From Dipteris shenzhenensis (Eukaryota; Polypodiophyta; Polypodiopsida; Gleicheniales): a stretch of DNA of 64,000 nucleotides. A program made the translations under genes and the position numbers. Below, piece after piece: positions 36,310 through 47,700 of this stretch. Positions within the stretch are counted from its first letter, which is position 1. Every line of letters begins with the position of its first letter. The notes beneath the pieces are model-generated. The model was not told the DNA's origin. It searched no databases and saw only the letters and a program-made list of their open reading frames with translations. Location of the stretch: NCBI GenBank assembly GCA_047967505.1, contig CM106540.1. One strand, written 5' to 3'.

Positions 36310-36695
36310 TACTTTAAAAACTTTGCAAATCAATGTAAATTATTCCAATGATTGCTGTGATATCACCTGAAGCAACCTCAAAAGAGTCTAGCTCATACAT
36401 GACCAAGAACTTGTGTTTGTTAGGATATACAAGTCTGCTTGCTATAGCAAACTCACGTAGCGGAATGATCTCTCGCACTCTCTCCAATCTCACTCAAGAT
36501 GGTACTTTAAAAACTTTGCAAATCAATGTAAATTATTCCAATGATTGCTGTGATATCACCTGAAGCAACCTCAAAAGAGTCTAGCTCATACATGACCAAG
36601 AACTTGTGTTTGTTAGGATATACAAGTCTGCTTGCTATAGCAAACTCACGTAGCGGAATGATCTCTCGCACTCTCTCCAATCTCACTCAAGATGG
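36310..36695. repeat. Perfect 193-bp tandem duplication
   Basis: Copies at 36,310-36,502 and 36,503-36,695 appear identical. On the minus strand each unit reads as an open stretch including ASRLVYPNKHKFLVMYELDS and FEVASGDITAII. I do not recognise this, but it looks more protein-like than its surroundings. Confidence 0.9.
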
Positions 36696-37145
36696 TAATC
36701 ACAGAATGAACCGACAATCAGAAATATGAAGAATATAGAACAGCAAATAGAATGCCAAATAACCGCAGCATATTCCTCCACAAGCGCAGGGTAAAGGGCT
36801 CCTCAAACATCCAGCATATGTTGGGACATAACAAGGTCTAGAGATAGCTGCCGGTAAACTGAGGATTCTAATCTGGCCAACCCAAAAAGGGCCGACCTTG
36901 GGTTGGTTTAACCCAACCCACCTGCTGTTCGTGCCGACAAAAAATTGGCGGCCTATGAAAGGGACAAGCTAGGGCCTGCAAATATTGTAATATTTAAGGC
37001 TGTGGCCAATGTATTGATTAGTTAGGAGGGTTAGGGATACTTTTTCCTTCTAAGGTTTTCCCCTCTAACCATAGTTAGTGCTTGAGTTTAGTTTGTTGCA
37101 ACTTCATGTCAAGTTTGCCTGCTCCAGCATCTCCATCTCTCACAT

Positions 37146-37770
37146 TTGGTATTAGAACCTGCCTGTGTTGCCCTGCACTCCCCAACTCCATTCCAAGTTC
37201 GGGAGAGGACTTCTGTCGTGGGAAAACTCCACCTACAGCCATAGTTGACCTGTTTTCCTGTAGCCACTACCCTGAGCCAGCAGCTTGAAGTAAGGCGCCC
37301 GCAGGTTTTGAAGCTTTGGTGCAGATTTTGAAGCTCTTCTGCTGTTTTCAGGGCAGACAGTACTTGTTTCGGTGCTGAAATTCCTGCACAGGCTGGTCTG
37401 CAGCCGCTGTTTTGATTTTGACCTGTTCTGCTGTAGGTTCCGACCTGTTATGCACCTGCTCCTATGGTTTTCTGTTTTCTGCAGCAGCTAGGGTTTGCAC
37501 AGGCTAAAGTGCATGCACCATCTAGGTGCTGCTTGTAAGAGACATTGTCGGCAGTTTTTTGCAGATCTCAGGGCCCGTGTTGCATTTTGGAGCTGACCAG
37601 GGCAGCTGCAACCTGCTGCAGGCTCATTTCGGAGCAGTCTACTCATATTGCCAGGTCCCACTCACGGAGGATTGGGCACCCCTTCTGGTCACAGACATTT
37701 GGATGCCATACAAGCTGTTTCTGTGCAAGGAGTCTGAAGTAAATATTGCATTTTTGAGGAGTCTGCAATG
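37146..37770 (+). other. Degenerate LTR primer site and retrotransposon leader
   Basis: TTTGGTATTAGAACCTGCC at about 37,145 differs by C-to-T and G-to-A type changes from the primer-site consensus used elsewhere in this window. The next 600 bp resemble the GC- and CAG-rich leaders of the other elements. An LTR would end just upstream (...TCTCACA), but its start is not clear. Confidence 0.45.
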
Positions 37771-37825
37771 TGTTAGAAAACTTAAAAGCCCCCCGTTAAT
37801 GTGTTGGAATGGTCACCTCCCCATC

Positions 37826-39059
37826 TGTGAGCCCCCAAATGAGGAGTGCATCAGGGCTGACAGAGGCACAGCATGGCGTGAATGTACAGGCTGGAACAGG
37901 CCCCTAACAGAGGCGCACAGGAGGTGGAACAGAGCTGGCGCATGGCGCAGCATGGCGGGCCAAAAGGGCCCCTGCAGGGGGCAACATGACCAGCCAACCA
38001 AGTCGGCCAGCAAGCCAGTTGGCCATTAGGGCTGACTGGTCGGTTTTTAACAGCCAGCTCCCAAGGGGGCCTATAAAAGCAGGGGCCCTCATATATCATC
38101 TTTTGGAGCAGCACTTCAGGGAGCAGGAAGGAGCAGCAGAGCAGCACCAGTTGGGCCTATGACCAGAAGCTGAACTTGGCTGAGGAGCTGCAGACTTAGC
38201 TCACAGAGGCTGCCTACCTAGGCTGTACACATGAAGTAAGGTAGAAGGATCTAGACATAAAGTCTACATCCGCTTGAGGTGGAGCACGCAGGCTCGAGTT
38301 GAGAGATATCCGTAAGATAGTAGAAGTACCTTGTGGTAAGATCAAAGTACCACGCTGTGGTGGGACTCCAAGCCCTCATACATCATCTTTTGGCCTATGA
38401 CTAGAAGGTGAACTTGGCTGAGGAGCTGCAGACTTAGCTCACAGAGGGCTGCCTACCTAGGCTGTACACAGGAACTAAGGTAGAAGGATATAGCTAGATG
38501 AATCCAGGAACATTCCCAAACTCATCCTCTAAAAATACAACATAGTGCAGTTTCAATCTCATGATAGTCACTCACAAGGTTGAAAACCATAAACTCCATC
38601 ATGCATAGCAGGGACTAGCTACTATGACATCCCCTCTGACGTCATTAGTGCCCAACAATGGGTGTAGACCATAGTATGAAAATATGCTCTCACACAGGAA
38701 CTAAGGTAGAAGGATATAGACATAAAGTCTACATCCGCTCGAGATGGATCACGCGGGCTCAAGTCTAGAGATATCCGGCACATAGTAGAAGTACCTTGTG
38801 GTAAGATCAAAGTACCACGCTCTGGTGGGACTTTGGATCTCTCTCTCTTTTGTTGTGTCCATAGTTTTGGACGGAAATATGTTGTTTTGGTAGCTTCTAT
38901 ATCTGGCTGGTTCATTGTCTATTGATGAGTTTGCACATCTATGTGATGCACATAAGTTAAAGAAGTTTGTGATTCCACTCCCCACACACACTATGTGAGC
39001 TTCTGGGCTATTCCATCAGTCTTTTGCTGTGCGTAACCTGTGTAGGTCGATTTCTAACA
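37826..39059 (+). repeat. Likely copia 5' LTR
   Basis: The region begins TGTGAGCCCCCAAATGAGGA and ends ...TTTCTAACA directly before a primer site. It contains TATAAAAG near 38,071. Internally, a block of about 290 bp (38,088-38,380) is repeated downstream (38,378-38,860). The start is supported only by the 20-bp match to 26,176, so the left boundary is uncertain. Confidence 0.45.
38466..38719. repeat. 198-bp insertion flanked by 28-bp direct repeats
   Basis: The 28-bp phrase starting ACACAGGAACTAAGGTAGAA and ending GGATATAG occurs at 38,466-38,493 and 38,692-38,719. The 198 bp between them interrupts the second copy of the LTR-internal repeat. A duplicated target of 28 bp is too long for known plant transposases, so template switching during reverse transcription is more likely. 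Confidence 0.75.
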
Positions 39060-39073
39060 TGGTATCAGAGCCC
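39060..39073 (+). promoter_or_regulatory. Copia primer-binding site, tRNA-iMet type
   Basis: TGGTATCAGAGCCC immediately follows the LTR end (...AACA at 39,059), and a gag start codon lies 196 bp downstream. Confidence 0.85.
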
Positions 39074-39268
39074 AAGTAGGAGGCTCACAAGTGTGGGAGC
39101 TTGAAAGCAGGGACCTTGCTGAAGGACAAACCTAAATCAGAAGCTCTTGGGAATCGACTTCCACGACTGGAGGATAGTGCCCTTGCGAGAAGGAGGGTGA
39201 CTCAGGTTCAGTTTTGGGCTACGGAAGGTTGAGTTTGTTCGACTTTGCTGTGTGGTTTAACAACATAG

Positions 39269-39997
39269 ATGTCAATTTCAGAAGCCTCTTTAGCTCCTTC
39301 TCTCCTTTCCTCCTCCCCCAGGTGTCTTTCTTTCACCATCCCTAACTTTGGAGATTATGGGAAACTGGATGGGACAAATTACCCTATTTGGGAGGTGAAG
39401 ACTCGGAGTCATTTAGTGGCTTGAAAGCCGTGGAAACTGACAATAGGAGTGGAGGCGAAGCCGAAGGATATGGTGGATAACAAGTGGAAGATATTTTACC
39501 AGTAGATGGAGAGGAGCTCGAAGCTTGGGAAGATAGAGCTGCCCACGCCCTGGCATTGATCATAGGGACTATGGTGGACTCTGTGCTTCCTCACATCCAG
39601 ATGGCCAACACGTCAGCAGAGGCGTGGACCATTTTGAAGGATTTGCACGAGACAGATAACACATCCCGGATCTTGCTTCTTTAGCATCAGCTCTACAACT
39701 TGGATATGAATGAGGGAGATTCAGTACATGACCACTTGACGAAGGTCAAGTTGGTGAGGGATCAACTAGCATCGGTTGGTCAGAAGGTGGACTCGTGCCA
39801 GTTGGCCTTGATGGTATTGAGGAGGTCACCTCGGAGTTTCAAAAGCTTTGTTACGACTGTGACAGCAGGACAGAGGACCAAACCTCTGACTTTTGAGGAG
39901 TTGGTCCATTATTGCTCTAGGAAGAAGCTAGGGAGAAGCTCTACAACAACGACACAGATGACAAGGCATTGTTGGCAAAGGAAAGGGCAAGCCTAAT
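39269..39997 (+). pseudogene. Ty1/copia gag (UBN2-type), truncated
   Basis: The ATG at 39,269 opens MSISEASLAPSL. Then come FGDYGKLDGTNYPIWEVKT, the usual copia capsid start, and a middle with AWTILKDLHETDN, LYNLDMNEGDSVHDHL and LTFEELVHYC. Internal stops and a frameshift lie near 39,424 and 39,500, and another stop at about 39,682. The reading is cut at 39,998 where the outer gypsy LTR begins. The rest of this copia element does not reappear after the gypsy, so it was lost together with the end of the gypsy 3' LTR. Confidence 0.85.
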
Positions 39998-40393
39998 TGT
40001 CACGATCTGTGACGTATTCCTTTTTCTATATCTTAGACTTATGGATGGTTTGATGAATGGACACTTGTGGAAGGGTATGCCCTTTCGACGGGACACTTCC
40101 TATGAGGCACAACCCTTCACAAGAGACATTCTATGGAAGAGACACTCCTATTTTAATGTATCCTCTCATCAAGTGTCACACCCTTCACAAGGGGTACACA
40201 CCTCTTCATGCACATACACTTTGGAGTACACACCTTTTCATGTGTGACTCTTCACTCTAAGAGAGGCCCAATTGTATGGATGATACACTACAGACACTCA
40301 AGCAATACAAATATTCCTTGTTCTATGCTATTTTCAGTCTTCTTTCTGTTCCTTAGCACATTTCTAAATATAGTAAATCTAGGATTTCTTACA
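39998..40393 (+). repeat. Outer gypsy 5' LTR lacking its TATA box
   Basis: This is a 396-bp LTR, TGTCACG...TTACA. Compared with the 3' copy it lacks six bases, so that the 3' CTCTATATAAGAG appears here as CTCTAAGAG at about 40,254-40,262. Other differences are a handful of substitutions. Confidence 0.9.
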
Positions 40394-40394
40394 G

Positions 40395-40406
40395 TGGTAT
40401 CAGAGC
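40395..40406 (+). promoter_or_regulatory. Outer gypsy primer-binding site, tRNA-iMet type
   Basis: TGGTATCAGAGC begins one base after the LTR end at 40,393. Confidence 0.88.
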
Positions 40407-41040
40407 AAATTTCGCTCCTGCCTGTAGGAAACGCCCCCCACCTTCTAGCGCCTATCTGATACATCTCTTTCCGCTAGAAGGATATCCGTGCACATTGTGC
40501 ATGGAAGAGATGGAGAGAATGAGCGTAAAAATTTTTAGCGCCTTCGGAGCTTTTGCATCTTGGGTCTTCTGTGTCACGTGCCCTTCTAGTGACTTGGACC
40601 ACATCCTATACCTTCTGCTAGAGATACCTCAGTTACATTACTTCCTCAGTACAGTCCAGGTTGTGTTCCACGAGACACGTAGATACCCAGAACCCGATAT
40701 TTCTCACGAGTTTGCTGTCCATCTTTGGAGAAATTTTTACCCCTCAGCTTCAGCATCTCCAGGGTACTCTCCACCTCCTTCAGCTCCCAGATATCCTCCT
40801 GCACAGGTTGTACCTTCCCCAAGACAGTATTTACACTTTGAAGGCACTCCTTCTTCTGGATATCCTCCACTCCCGACAGCAGCTCCTTATCCCTTCTCAG
40901 ATCCGTGGACTCTGCAACTTACCCCTGTACTCTCACGAGCAGTAACACCCACTTCGGCATCACGAGTGTTACCTCAGACATGACCTCCTTTACCAGATTT
41001 CCACGGCCGATTCCATCCTGCTTCTCCTGCCCCCTCCAAC

Positions 41041-42390
41041 ATGAGCAACCTCAGGGAGCAACCCGAATCTTCTTCCAGGATGGTACAAACTAGAGCGCAG
41101 GTTCGTGCTTTTCTGAGAGGGATCTCCGATATGTCGCAACGCTCGCGTGCAGCCTGTCTGAAGATAAGTGACTCAAGTCCAAAAAAGACCCCTGAAGTCA
41201 ATTTACAAGGCGAAGCACTACTTCAACTTCAAATTTCCCAGCTTCAGGACATCATCTCCGACTTGGTTCATAAAGTCCAACAACTCCAAGATTCTCGCAG
41301 TACCACACATACAGAGGATGATGTGACGCAACCAGACGACTATGTGGACTCATTTCCACCAAAGGTAGAAAACATTGAACTCTGTGCCCTCTACCGTTTA
41401 CTCCAAGCTTCCAAAACTAAAAGACTTGACATTAAACTTTCAGAAGCCTACACTGGTCAACGAAATCGCCGAACAGTTGACCAATGGCTCGCAAAACTGC
41501 GCATGTACTTTGATACTGTTGACCTCACTGAAGGCAAAAAGATTGCCTTGGCAGCCTCCCTCCTCAAGGATACAGCTTTCCTATGGTGGCAACGACGCTT
41601 AAAGGACAGCAAAAGTGTATTAACTTGGGAACGTTTTGAACACGTGCTCCATAAGCAGTTCATACCTGCCAATGCGGACTTCCAAGCACGTTCAAAACTC
41701 AGACAATTGGAGCAAACAGGCTCCTCATCTACCTACATCTCTCAGTTCATCACATTGGTGCTGAAGATTGATGGTTTAACTGATGATGATCGCCTTCATG
41801 CTTTCATCTCAGGCCTAAATCCCTCGTTACGCATTGTTGTCCTCAAAGTAAACATCACCACCACAGCTGGCGCTATTGCTTACACAGAGCGCATTACAGA
41901 TTTCCAAAACACAGGGAAGTAGAGTGCTAATTAAACACAGAACTCTACTATGGTCAAAGGTGCTCGCCCTCAAGATAACCTCAAGTTTAGAAAAAACTCG
42001 GGTAATCAAGGTCAGCGACAGTCTCAAGATCCCCACAAGTCTTAGAAATCGTATGCTGGATTCCAACAGAAGCACTCCTCCAAGGATCACACCTCTTCTT
42101 CTTCTCAAGGTCATCACCGTCATCCCCAACATAAAGGTGCGGCCACTGATAAGAAGAACAACTCCAGCACAAAAGGACTTTGTACCCTTTGTACATGCGA
42201 CCATAGATGGTTCGATTGTCCCAAGCGACCAAAGCAAAATTCCAATATGGAACCTAGCACTTTCCAAATAGAAGATGCTACCCCAGCACAAGACAAGAAA
42301 GGCAAAGCTGTTCGAATGGCAAATACCATCCACATAAGCCTTGCCAGCAACCCCGAACCTTTCCTGGCCACTTAAGTACTTTGTGTTCAA
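41041..42390 (+). pseudogene. Outer gypsy gag, broken
   Basis: The open part (41,041-41,922) runs from MSNLREQPESSSRM through a coiled-coil-like LLQLQISQLQDIISDL segment. It then has the capsid core (TVDQWLAKLRMYFDTVD, LKDTAFLWWQRRLKD, TWERFEHVLHKQF). A shift near 41,915 is followed by a zinc knuckle (CTLCTCDHRWFDC) at about 42,185-42,225 in another frame. A proline-rich open stretch upstream (40,740-40,983) is probably leader or an N-terminal extension and is not clearly in the same frame. Confidence 0.85.
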
Positions 42391-42505
42391 GGATCAATTC
42401 GTGGAACAACGGTCACTATCCTCATCGACAGTGGCTGCTCTCATAACTTCCTAGCTAGTTCTATGGTTGACAAACTTCGGTTGACCACCAGTCCTAGTCC
42501 CATGG
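42391..42505 (+). pseudogene. Outer gypsy protease, 5' part
   Basis: TVTILIDSGCSHNFLASSMV is the retropepsin active-site region with an intact D-S-G. The frame is interrupted at 42,506 by the inner gypsy LTR and resumes at 49,421. Confidence 0.88.
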
Positions 42506-42845
42506 TGTAGAGAAGGGGGTAGGGACAGATTTGGAGAAAGGGGAATAGAGGAGCAGAAGTGGGAGAGGAGAGAGAGGGGGGAAGAGGGAGAGGAAGGGTA
42601 GGAGAGAGAGAATGAGGTAGGAAGAGAGGAGAGATTGAGAGGGAGTAGGAAAGAGGGAGAGAGAGAGTGAGTGAGCGTAGGCAGGAAGGAGGAAGGGAGA
42701 GTAGATAGGATTAGATGTCACATCAAAAAGTCCCTTACAATCCTTTTGGGTTGACTTATATAGTCCCCCACAGTTCCCACATTTCCCCTACTATTCTCCC
42801 ATCTATTTCCCCCTTAAAATCCTTCTTTTTCCCACCTTCATTACA
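42506..42845 (-). repeat. Inner gypsy 3' LTR (left copy)
   Basis: The LTR is 340 bp with TG...CA ends. Against the right copy I see two differences (GTAGAT versus GTCGAT, and one T/C in the ATTTCCCCC run). Confidence 0.95.
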
Positions 42846-42934
42846 GCCATCCCTTCCCGAAGAATTTTGCCCTCAAAATTTCCAAGAGGTTGCCCTGGAT
42901 GAGAAGGATACAAGAGAAACTGATCAGCTCTGTA

Positions 42935-44230
42935 GGAGATAGGGGTAGTCCTGCACAATGCTCTCAGGTTGCCAAGAATTCTCATCTTCCGTTAAACCTT
43001 TCCATTTGATGAGGTATTCTGTGTAGGCTTTGTTCCTGAGTACATGATCTCTGAAGCCCTTGATTTGCTCCGGCACATAGATTATGTGGCCCTATTCATC
43101 CATAGGAGGCAGCTCAAAAAGAACCTGGACATGCTGTTCGACATGTGGTTTCAGCAAGGATACATGGAAAACATTATGGATCTTGGAGGTACTGGGTAGT
43201 TCCGACTGATATGCTACCTGCCCAACTTTGCGGATGATTTTGTAGGGGCCATAATACCTGTGGGCAAGCTTTGTGTTGGTATTACCTTTCAGCGAGGAAT
43301 ATCGATTCTTATGGAGACGTAAATGCACATAATCCCCTTCTTCAAAAGATAAGTACCTCCTTTGTTCATCTGCATACTTCTTCTGCTTGGCTTGGGCATC
43401 CTGCATATTCCTCTTAGCCAACTGCAGAAGGGCATTCATGCTCTCCAAATCATTTCTTGCTTGCTGATTTTTCACAGCCAAGTCTGCAACTCTGGAAGGC
43501 ATTCCCACTTTGCATCCATACATAGCCTCGAATGGACTCATGCCAATAGAGAGGTGTTTGGTGCTGTTGTAGCAAAATTCAGCCAATGCTAACCATTTGT
43601 CCCAAGACTTCTGCGTGTCATGACAGTAATGCCTTAGATACTCCTCCAACCACTTGTTCACCCTCTCTGATTGTCCATCCGTCTGTGGATGATAAGCAGT
43701 ACTAGGCGCAAGGGAAGTACCAACTGCAGTGAATAACTCCTGCCAAAAGTGACCCATAAATTTAGCATCCCTGTCACTGACAATCTCCTGAGGAAAACCA
43801 TGGTGCTTGAACACATACTCAATGAATTGCCAGGCAACCTGTGAAGCGGAGTACCGAGTTCTAGTCGGTATGAAATGGGCCTGCTTAGTCATCCTGTCAA
43901 CCACCACAAATATGTTATCCCAACCCTTATTTGTAGAAGGCAAGCCTGTAATGAAGTCCATGGCAATGTGAGTCCATTTGCCTTTAGGAATGGGTAGCGG
44001 TTGCAGAAGGCCTGCGGGTAACCGGCTGTCCACTTTATTTTGTTGGCAGGGCAAACATTCACTGACAAACTTAACCACATCTCGCCACAAACCATCCCAA
44101 ATAAAGCTCTCCTTGACTTTTTCATATGTTTTTGTGATACCCGTATGCCCTGACATAGGGGATGAGTGCATTTCCTGTAATACCATCAACCTGTACTTGG
44201 AGTCTGGCACAAGATAAATTCTGTCCCTGC
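42935..44230 (-). pseudogene. Inner gypsy integrase and chromodomain
   Basis: The frame holds the integrase zinc region (SGHTGITKTYEKVKESF, CLPCQQNK), the catalytic core with D, D and E in MDFITGLP, IVSDRDAKF and GQSERVNKWLEE, and the GPY/F-like YYGPYKIIRKVGQVAY. A single stop at about 43,092 separates it from a chromodomain (PEQIKGFRDHVLRNKAYTEY, LIKWKGLTEDENSWQPE) that ends near 42,935. Upstream it is continuous with the 48,118-44,746 frame once the hAT element is set aside. A chromodomain is expected to steer integration to marked chromatin. Confidence 0.9.
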
Positions 44231-44259
44231 ACCATAACAGTCCGTTTCTGAGCTGAAAT

Positions 44260-44745
44260 CATAGTTAGGGGAAACAGAAACGGGGAAACGGGGAACGGAA
44301 ACGGAAACGGAAACGTTTCAGGATTTCTGGGAGGGCTGAAACGGGGAAACGCCACGTCAGCAAGGGAGGGGAGTAGATGATGATGGAGGACTGAAGCAGG
44401 CTGTAGGAGAGAAAGGAGAGGAAAGGAGTGAATGGGGCTGAAGGAGGGCTGGAAAACCTTGAGGATGGAGAGAGTATGAGGCTGAAGGAGTGGAAGGAGG
44501 CTGGAGACCAAAATCAAAAGCAAAAAGACAAAAAATGTGATTTTGGAGACCTAGCAGCCTGTGTTGTCTGAAACGGCACGTTTCAGGGCTTTGAAACGTG
44601 TTTCAGACTGGCTGAAACGTTTCAGCCAGCCGTTTTAGGGTCCTGAAACGTTTCAGACCTTGAAACGCGTTTCAGGAAACGGGGCTTCTCTGAAACGGCG
44701 TTTCAGGCCTGGCTGGGCTCTGAAACGCGTTTCAGCGTAACTGTG
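44260..44745. mobile_element. Non-autonomous hAT-like element inside the inner gypsy
   Basis: This 486-bp insertion is flanked by the 8-bp direct repeat GCTGAAAT (44,252-44,259 and 44,746-44,753). Its ends are short inverted repeats, CATAGTTA on the left and TAACTGTG on the right, fitting the 8-bp duplication and CA...TG ends of hAT elements. The interior is dominated by GAAACG/CGTTTC words and palindromes such as GAAACGTTTC and GAAACGCGTTTC. There is no transposase. Setting aside the element and one repeat copy joins the RNase H and integrase frames without a shift, so the insertion is real and later than the gypsy. Confidence 0.85.
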
Positions 44746-47700
44746 GCTGAAATCGAACATGTCCTTGGCTGGACGGACTCTGTAACTCCACAAAAATAGG
44801 AGCTGCATCAGAATTTTGCATGTATTCCTCCTGAATCCCAAGTATCCACTCCTGATGAAGCGTGGAAATGGCAGACAGTTTGCATGACCACATCCTGGAC
44901 AAGGCATCAGCAACCACATTCTCTTTCCCCTTTCTATATTCAATGTCAAAATCATAGGACTGAACTGCAGCCAGCCATCTCTTCTGCTTCATGGATAAAT
45001 TAGGCTGCGTTAAGAAGTACTTGAGTGTCCTGTGATCCGTTTTGACCTTAATCTTGCTACCGTACAGGTAGTGGTGCCATTTTGCAAAAGCATGCAAGAT
45101 TGCCAGCATCTCTTGATCATAAACATGATAATTCATTTCTCTGGCATTAAACTTCCTGCTCTCAAAAGCAATCACACCATGCTCTTGTTTTAGGACAGCC
45201 CCTAAACCTTTGCCACTGGCATCCGTCTCAATAATGAAAGACCGTGAGAAATCAGGGCACACCAATACAGGTGCATTGCTAAGGGCATCCTTGAGGTTAT
45301 CAAAGCTGAGTTGTGCTGCTTCTGACCATTGGAAGGCATCCTTTTTCAGCAAATCAGTGAGAGGGGCAGCCCTTTTGGCGAAGTGCCTAATGAATTTCCT
45401 GTAAAAAGAAGCAAGACCCAAGAAACCTCTGAGCTGCGTGGTATTTTGTGGCTGCGGCCACTCCTTAATGCATTTCACCTTAGCTGGGTCTACCCTGATT
45501 CCGTGCCTGCTTACAACATGACCAAGATATTCAACCTCCTTTGCCATAAATGTGCACTTGCTGGCCTTGGCATAAAGCTGATGCATCCTCAAGATTTCTA
45601 GCACTTGTCGGACATGGTCATTGTGTTCCTGTGCATCCTTACTATAAATGAGAATGTCATCGAAAAATACCAGCACACATTTGAAAAGAAGGTGGTGTAA
45701 GATCTTGTTCATGAGTGCCTGGAAGGTGGCTGGTGCATTAGTCAAACCAAAAGGTATCACCTTGAACTCATATAATCCTCTTTCTGTACGAAAGGCAGTC
45801 TTATGCTCATCACCTTCTTTCATCCTGATCTGACGGTAACCTGACCTCAAATCAATCTTCGTGAAATACTGAGCATCCTTGAGTTCATCCAGCAGGTCAT
45901 CAATCCTGGGAATAGGAAACCTGTTTTTAATGGTGGTCTTATTCAATTCTCTGTAATCAATGCACATACGAAAAGAGCCATCTTTCTTTTTCACCAGGAG
46001 TACTGGAGATGCAAATGGCGAGGTGCTATGAGCAATGAAGTTTTTCTCAAGCAAATCTCGCACCTGTGTTGCCACTTCTTCCCGTTCAACCTTAGAGAGT
46101 CGGTACGGGGCCTTGTTTATTGGTTTACTACCATGTTCCAGGATTATGGCATGATCAACATCTCTTTTTGGGGGCAACTGAGATGGCATATCAGCAAACA
46201 CATCCCCAAATTCTAAGAGCAATTTCTGCATTTCACAATTATCCACATGGGGAATACCACCCTCCTGAGGTACAGAGACATTCAATGCATAAATGGCACT
46301 TTCGTTCTTGAGCTCCCTAGCTAGCTGCCTTGCTGAAATGACCTGCAATTTCTGATTCACAATGCCCTGCAATGTAACAGTTCTACCCTTGTGGCAAAAC
46401 GCAAGAGATAAAGCATTCAAATCTATACTGATTTTCCCCAGGGATTTCAGCCAATCACAACCCAGGACAGCATCTATGGGCCTGTATGGCTTTGCATATG
46501 GTATCTTACTTCTAGAAACTGTTGGATATCGTGGGAAGGAAGCAGCTGTTGGTTTCTTATCAATCCAATCAGCAGAATTTGTCTTCTTGTCAGCATCATA
46601 AGCAGTACCATAGAAGCTATGTGACACATGCTTGTACTTGCCAGCATATTTTGGCTCAAACACCTCAGCAAGCTGGGCTGCTCGCTCAATGGTTAGAGGA
46701 TTGTGAGCTCTCACATCAGCAGCTAGAGAGGGATCTAAGCCTTGTATAAAACGCAGCAACTTCCCTTTCTCAGAAATATCCTGTACAAACAAAGAAAGTC
46801 TCCAAAAATGCTGCAAGTACTCCTGGACCGTACCTGTTTGTGACAGTGCATAGAATTCAGCAAGGTACTGTTCAAGGATCAGGGCCGAGACGAAGGTCGT
46901 GACCATAAGCTCCTTGAACTGTTTCCAGGTGGTAGGCTTCTGAGGTGACTCGCGCATGTAACGCCACCATGTATGTGCATAATCCTGTAAATGCATGCCA
47001 GCAAAAATGATCCTCTCCTCATCATTCTTAGGGTAGAAGCGGAAATAATCTTCAAGCTTCGTGAGCCACTCCTCTAACTCATTGGGAGTGCGAGTGTCAC
47101 CCTTAAACTTATGCACAGAGATTTTATCTTTCACATCTTTGGCTGCGTTATTCCTATAGTGACTACCAGCATACTCACGCTTGAAGCTCACATACTGTGA
47201 AAAGGGCATCTCATTACGAACATCCTCAGGCAAAGCCCTATATGAACGTAAGGCATCTGAAAGCATATCATCCATGTTTGCATGCTGCTCACTTCCAGCA
47301 TCATGCTGGTTAGGAGAACCACTCCCCTGATGCATAAAGTGCGTCTGACTGAAAGCATTACCTCCCTGATACACAGGCTGAGTCTGACTGAATGTATCAA
47401 CAGGAGGTGTCATCGAAGCATGCAATCCCTGCTGAGTCTGCCTGCCATAAACATCTCGGTGGGTGGGTGGCATAGAAAAAGGTTGAGAAGAGGATTGGCC
47501 CCTCTCCCAACTGCCCTGAAACCCAACACCCAATCCAGGCATGCTCGCCGTTGGCAAAAATGTGCCAATGGGCCGGCCCAAAATGGACGGCTCAGCCAAT
47601 GAAACATGCGAGCCAAAGGGAGGCTTGGAATCAATAAGAGAAGTGCTCGGCGGCACGGGCAAGGCATCACCAAAATCAACATAATCCCCATGCTGGGGTG

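Noticed and set aside
37526-38029. Frame of 167 codons upstream of the copia
   Set aside because: It crosses a retrotransposon leader and an LTR start, has no family motif, and competes with equally long frames on the other strand.
40495-40983. Proline-rich frame in the outer gypsy leader as a separate gene
   Set aside because: It lies between the primer site and the gag capsid and is more likely leader or gag N-terminal sequence than an extra gene.
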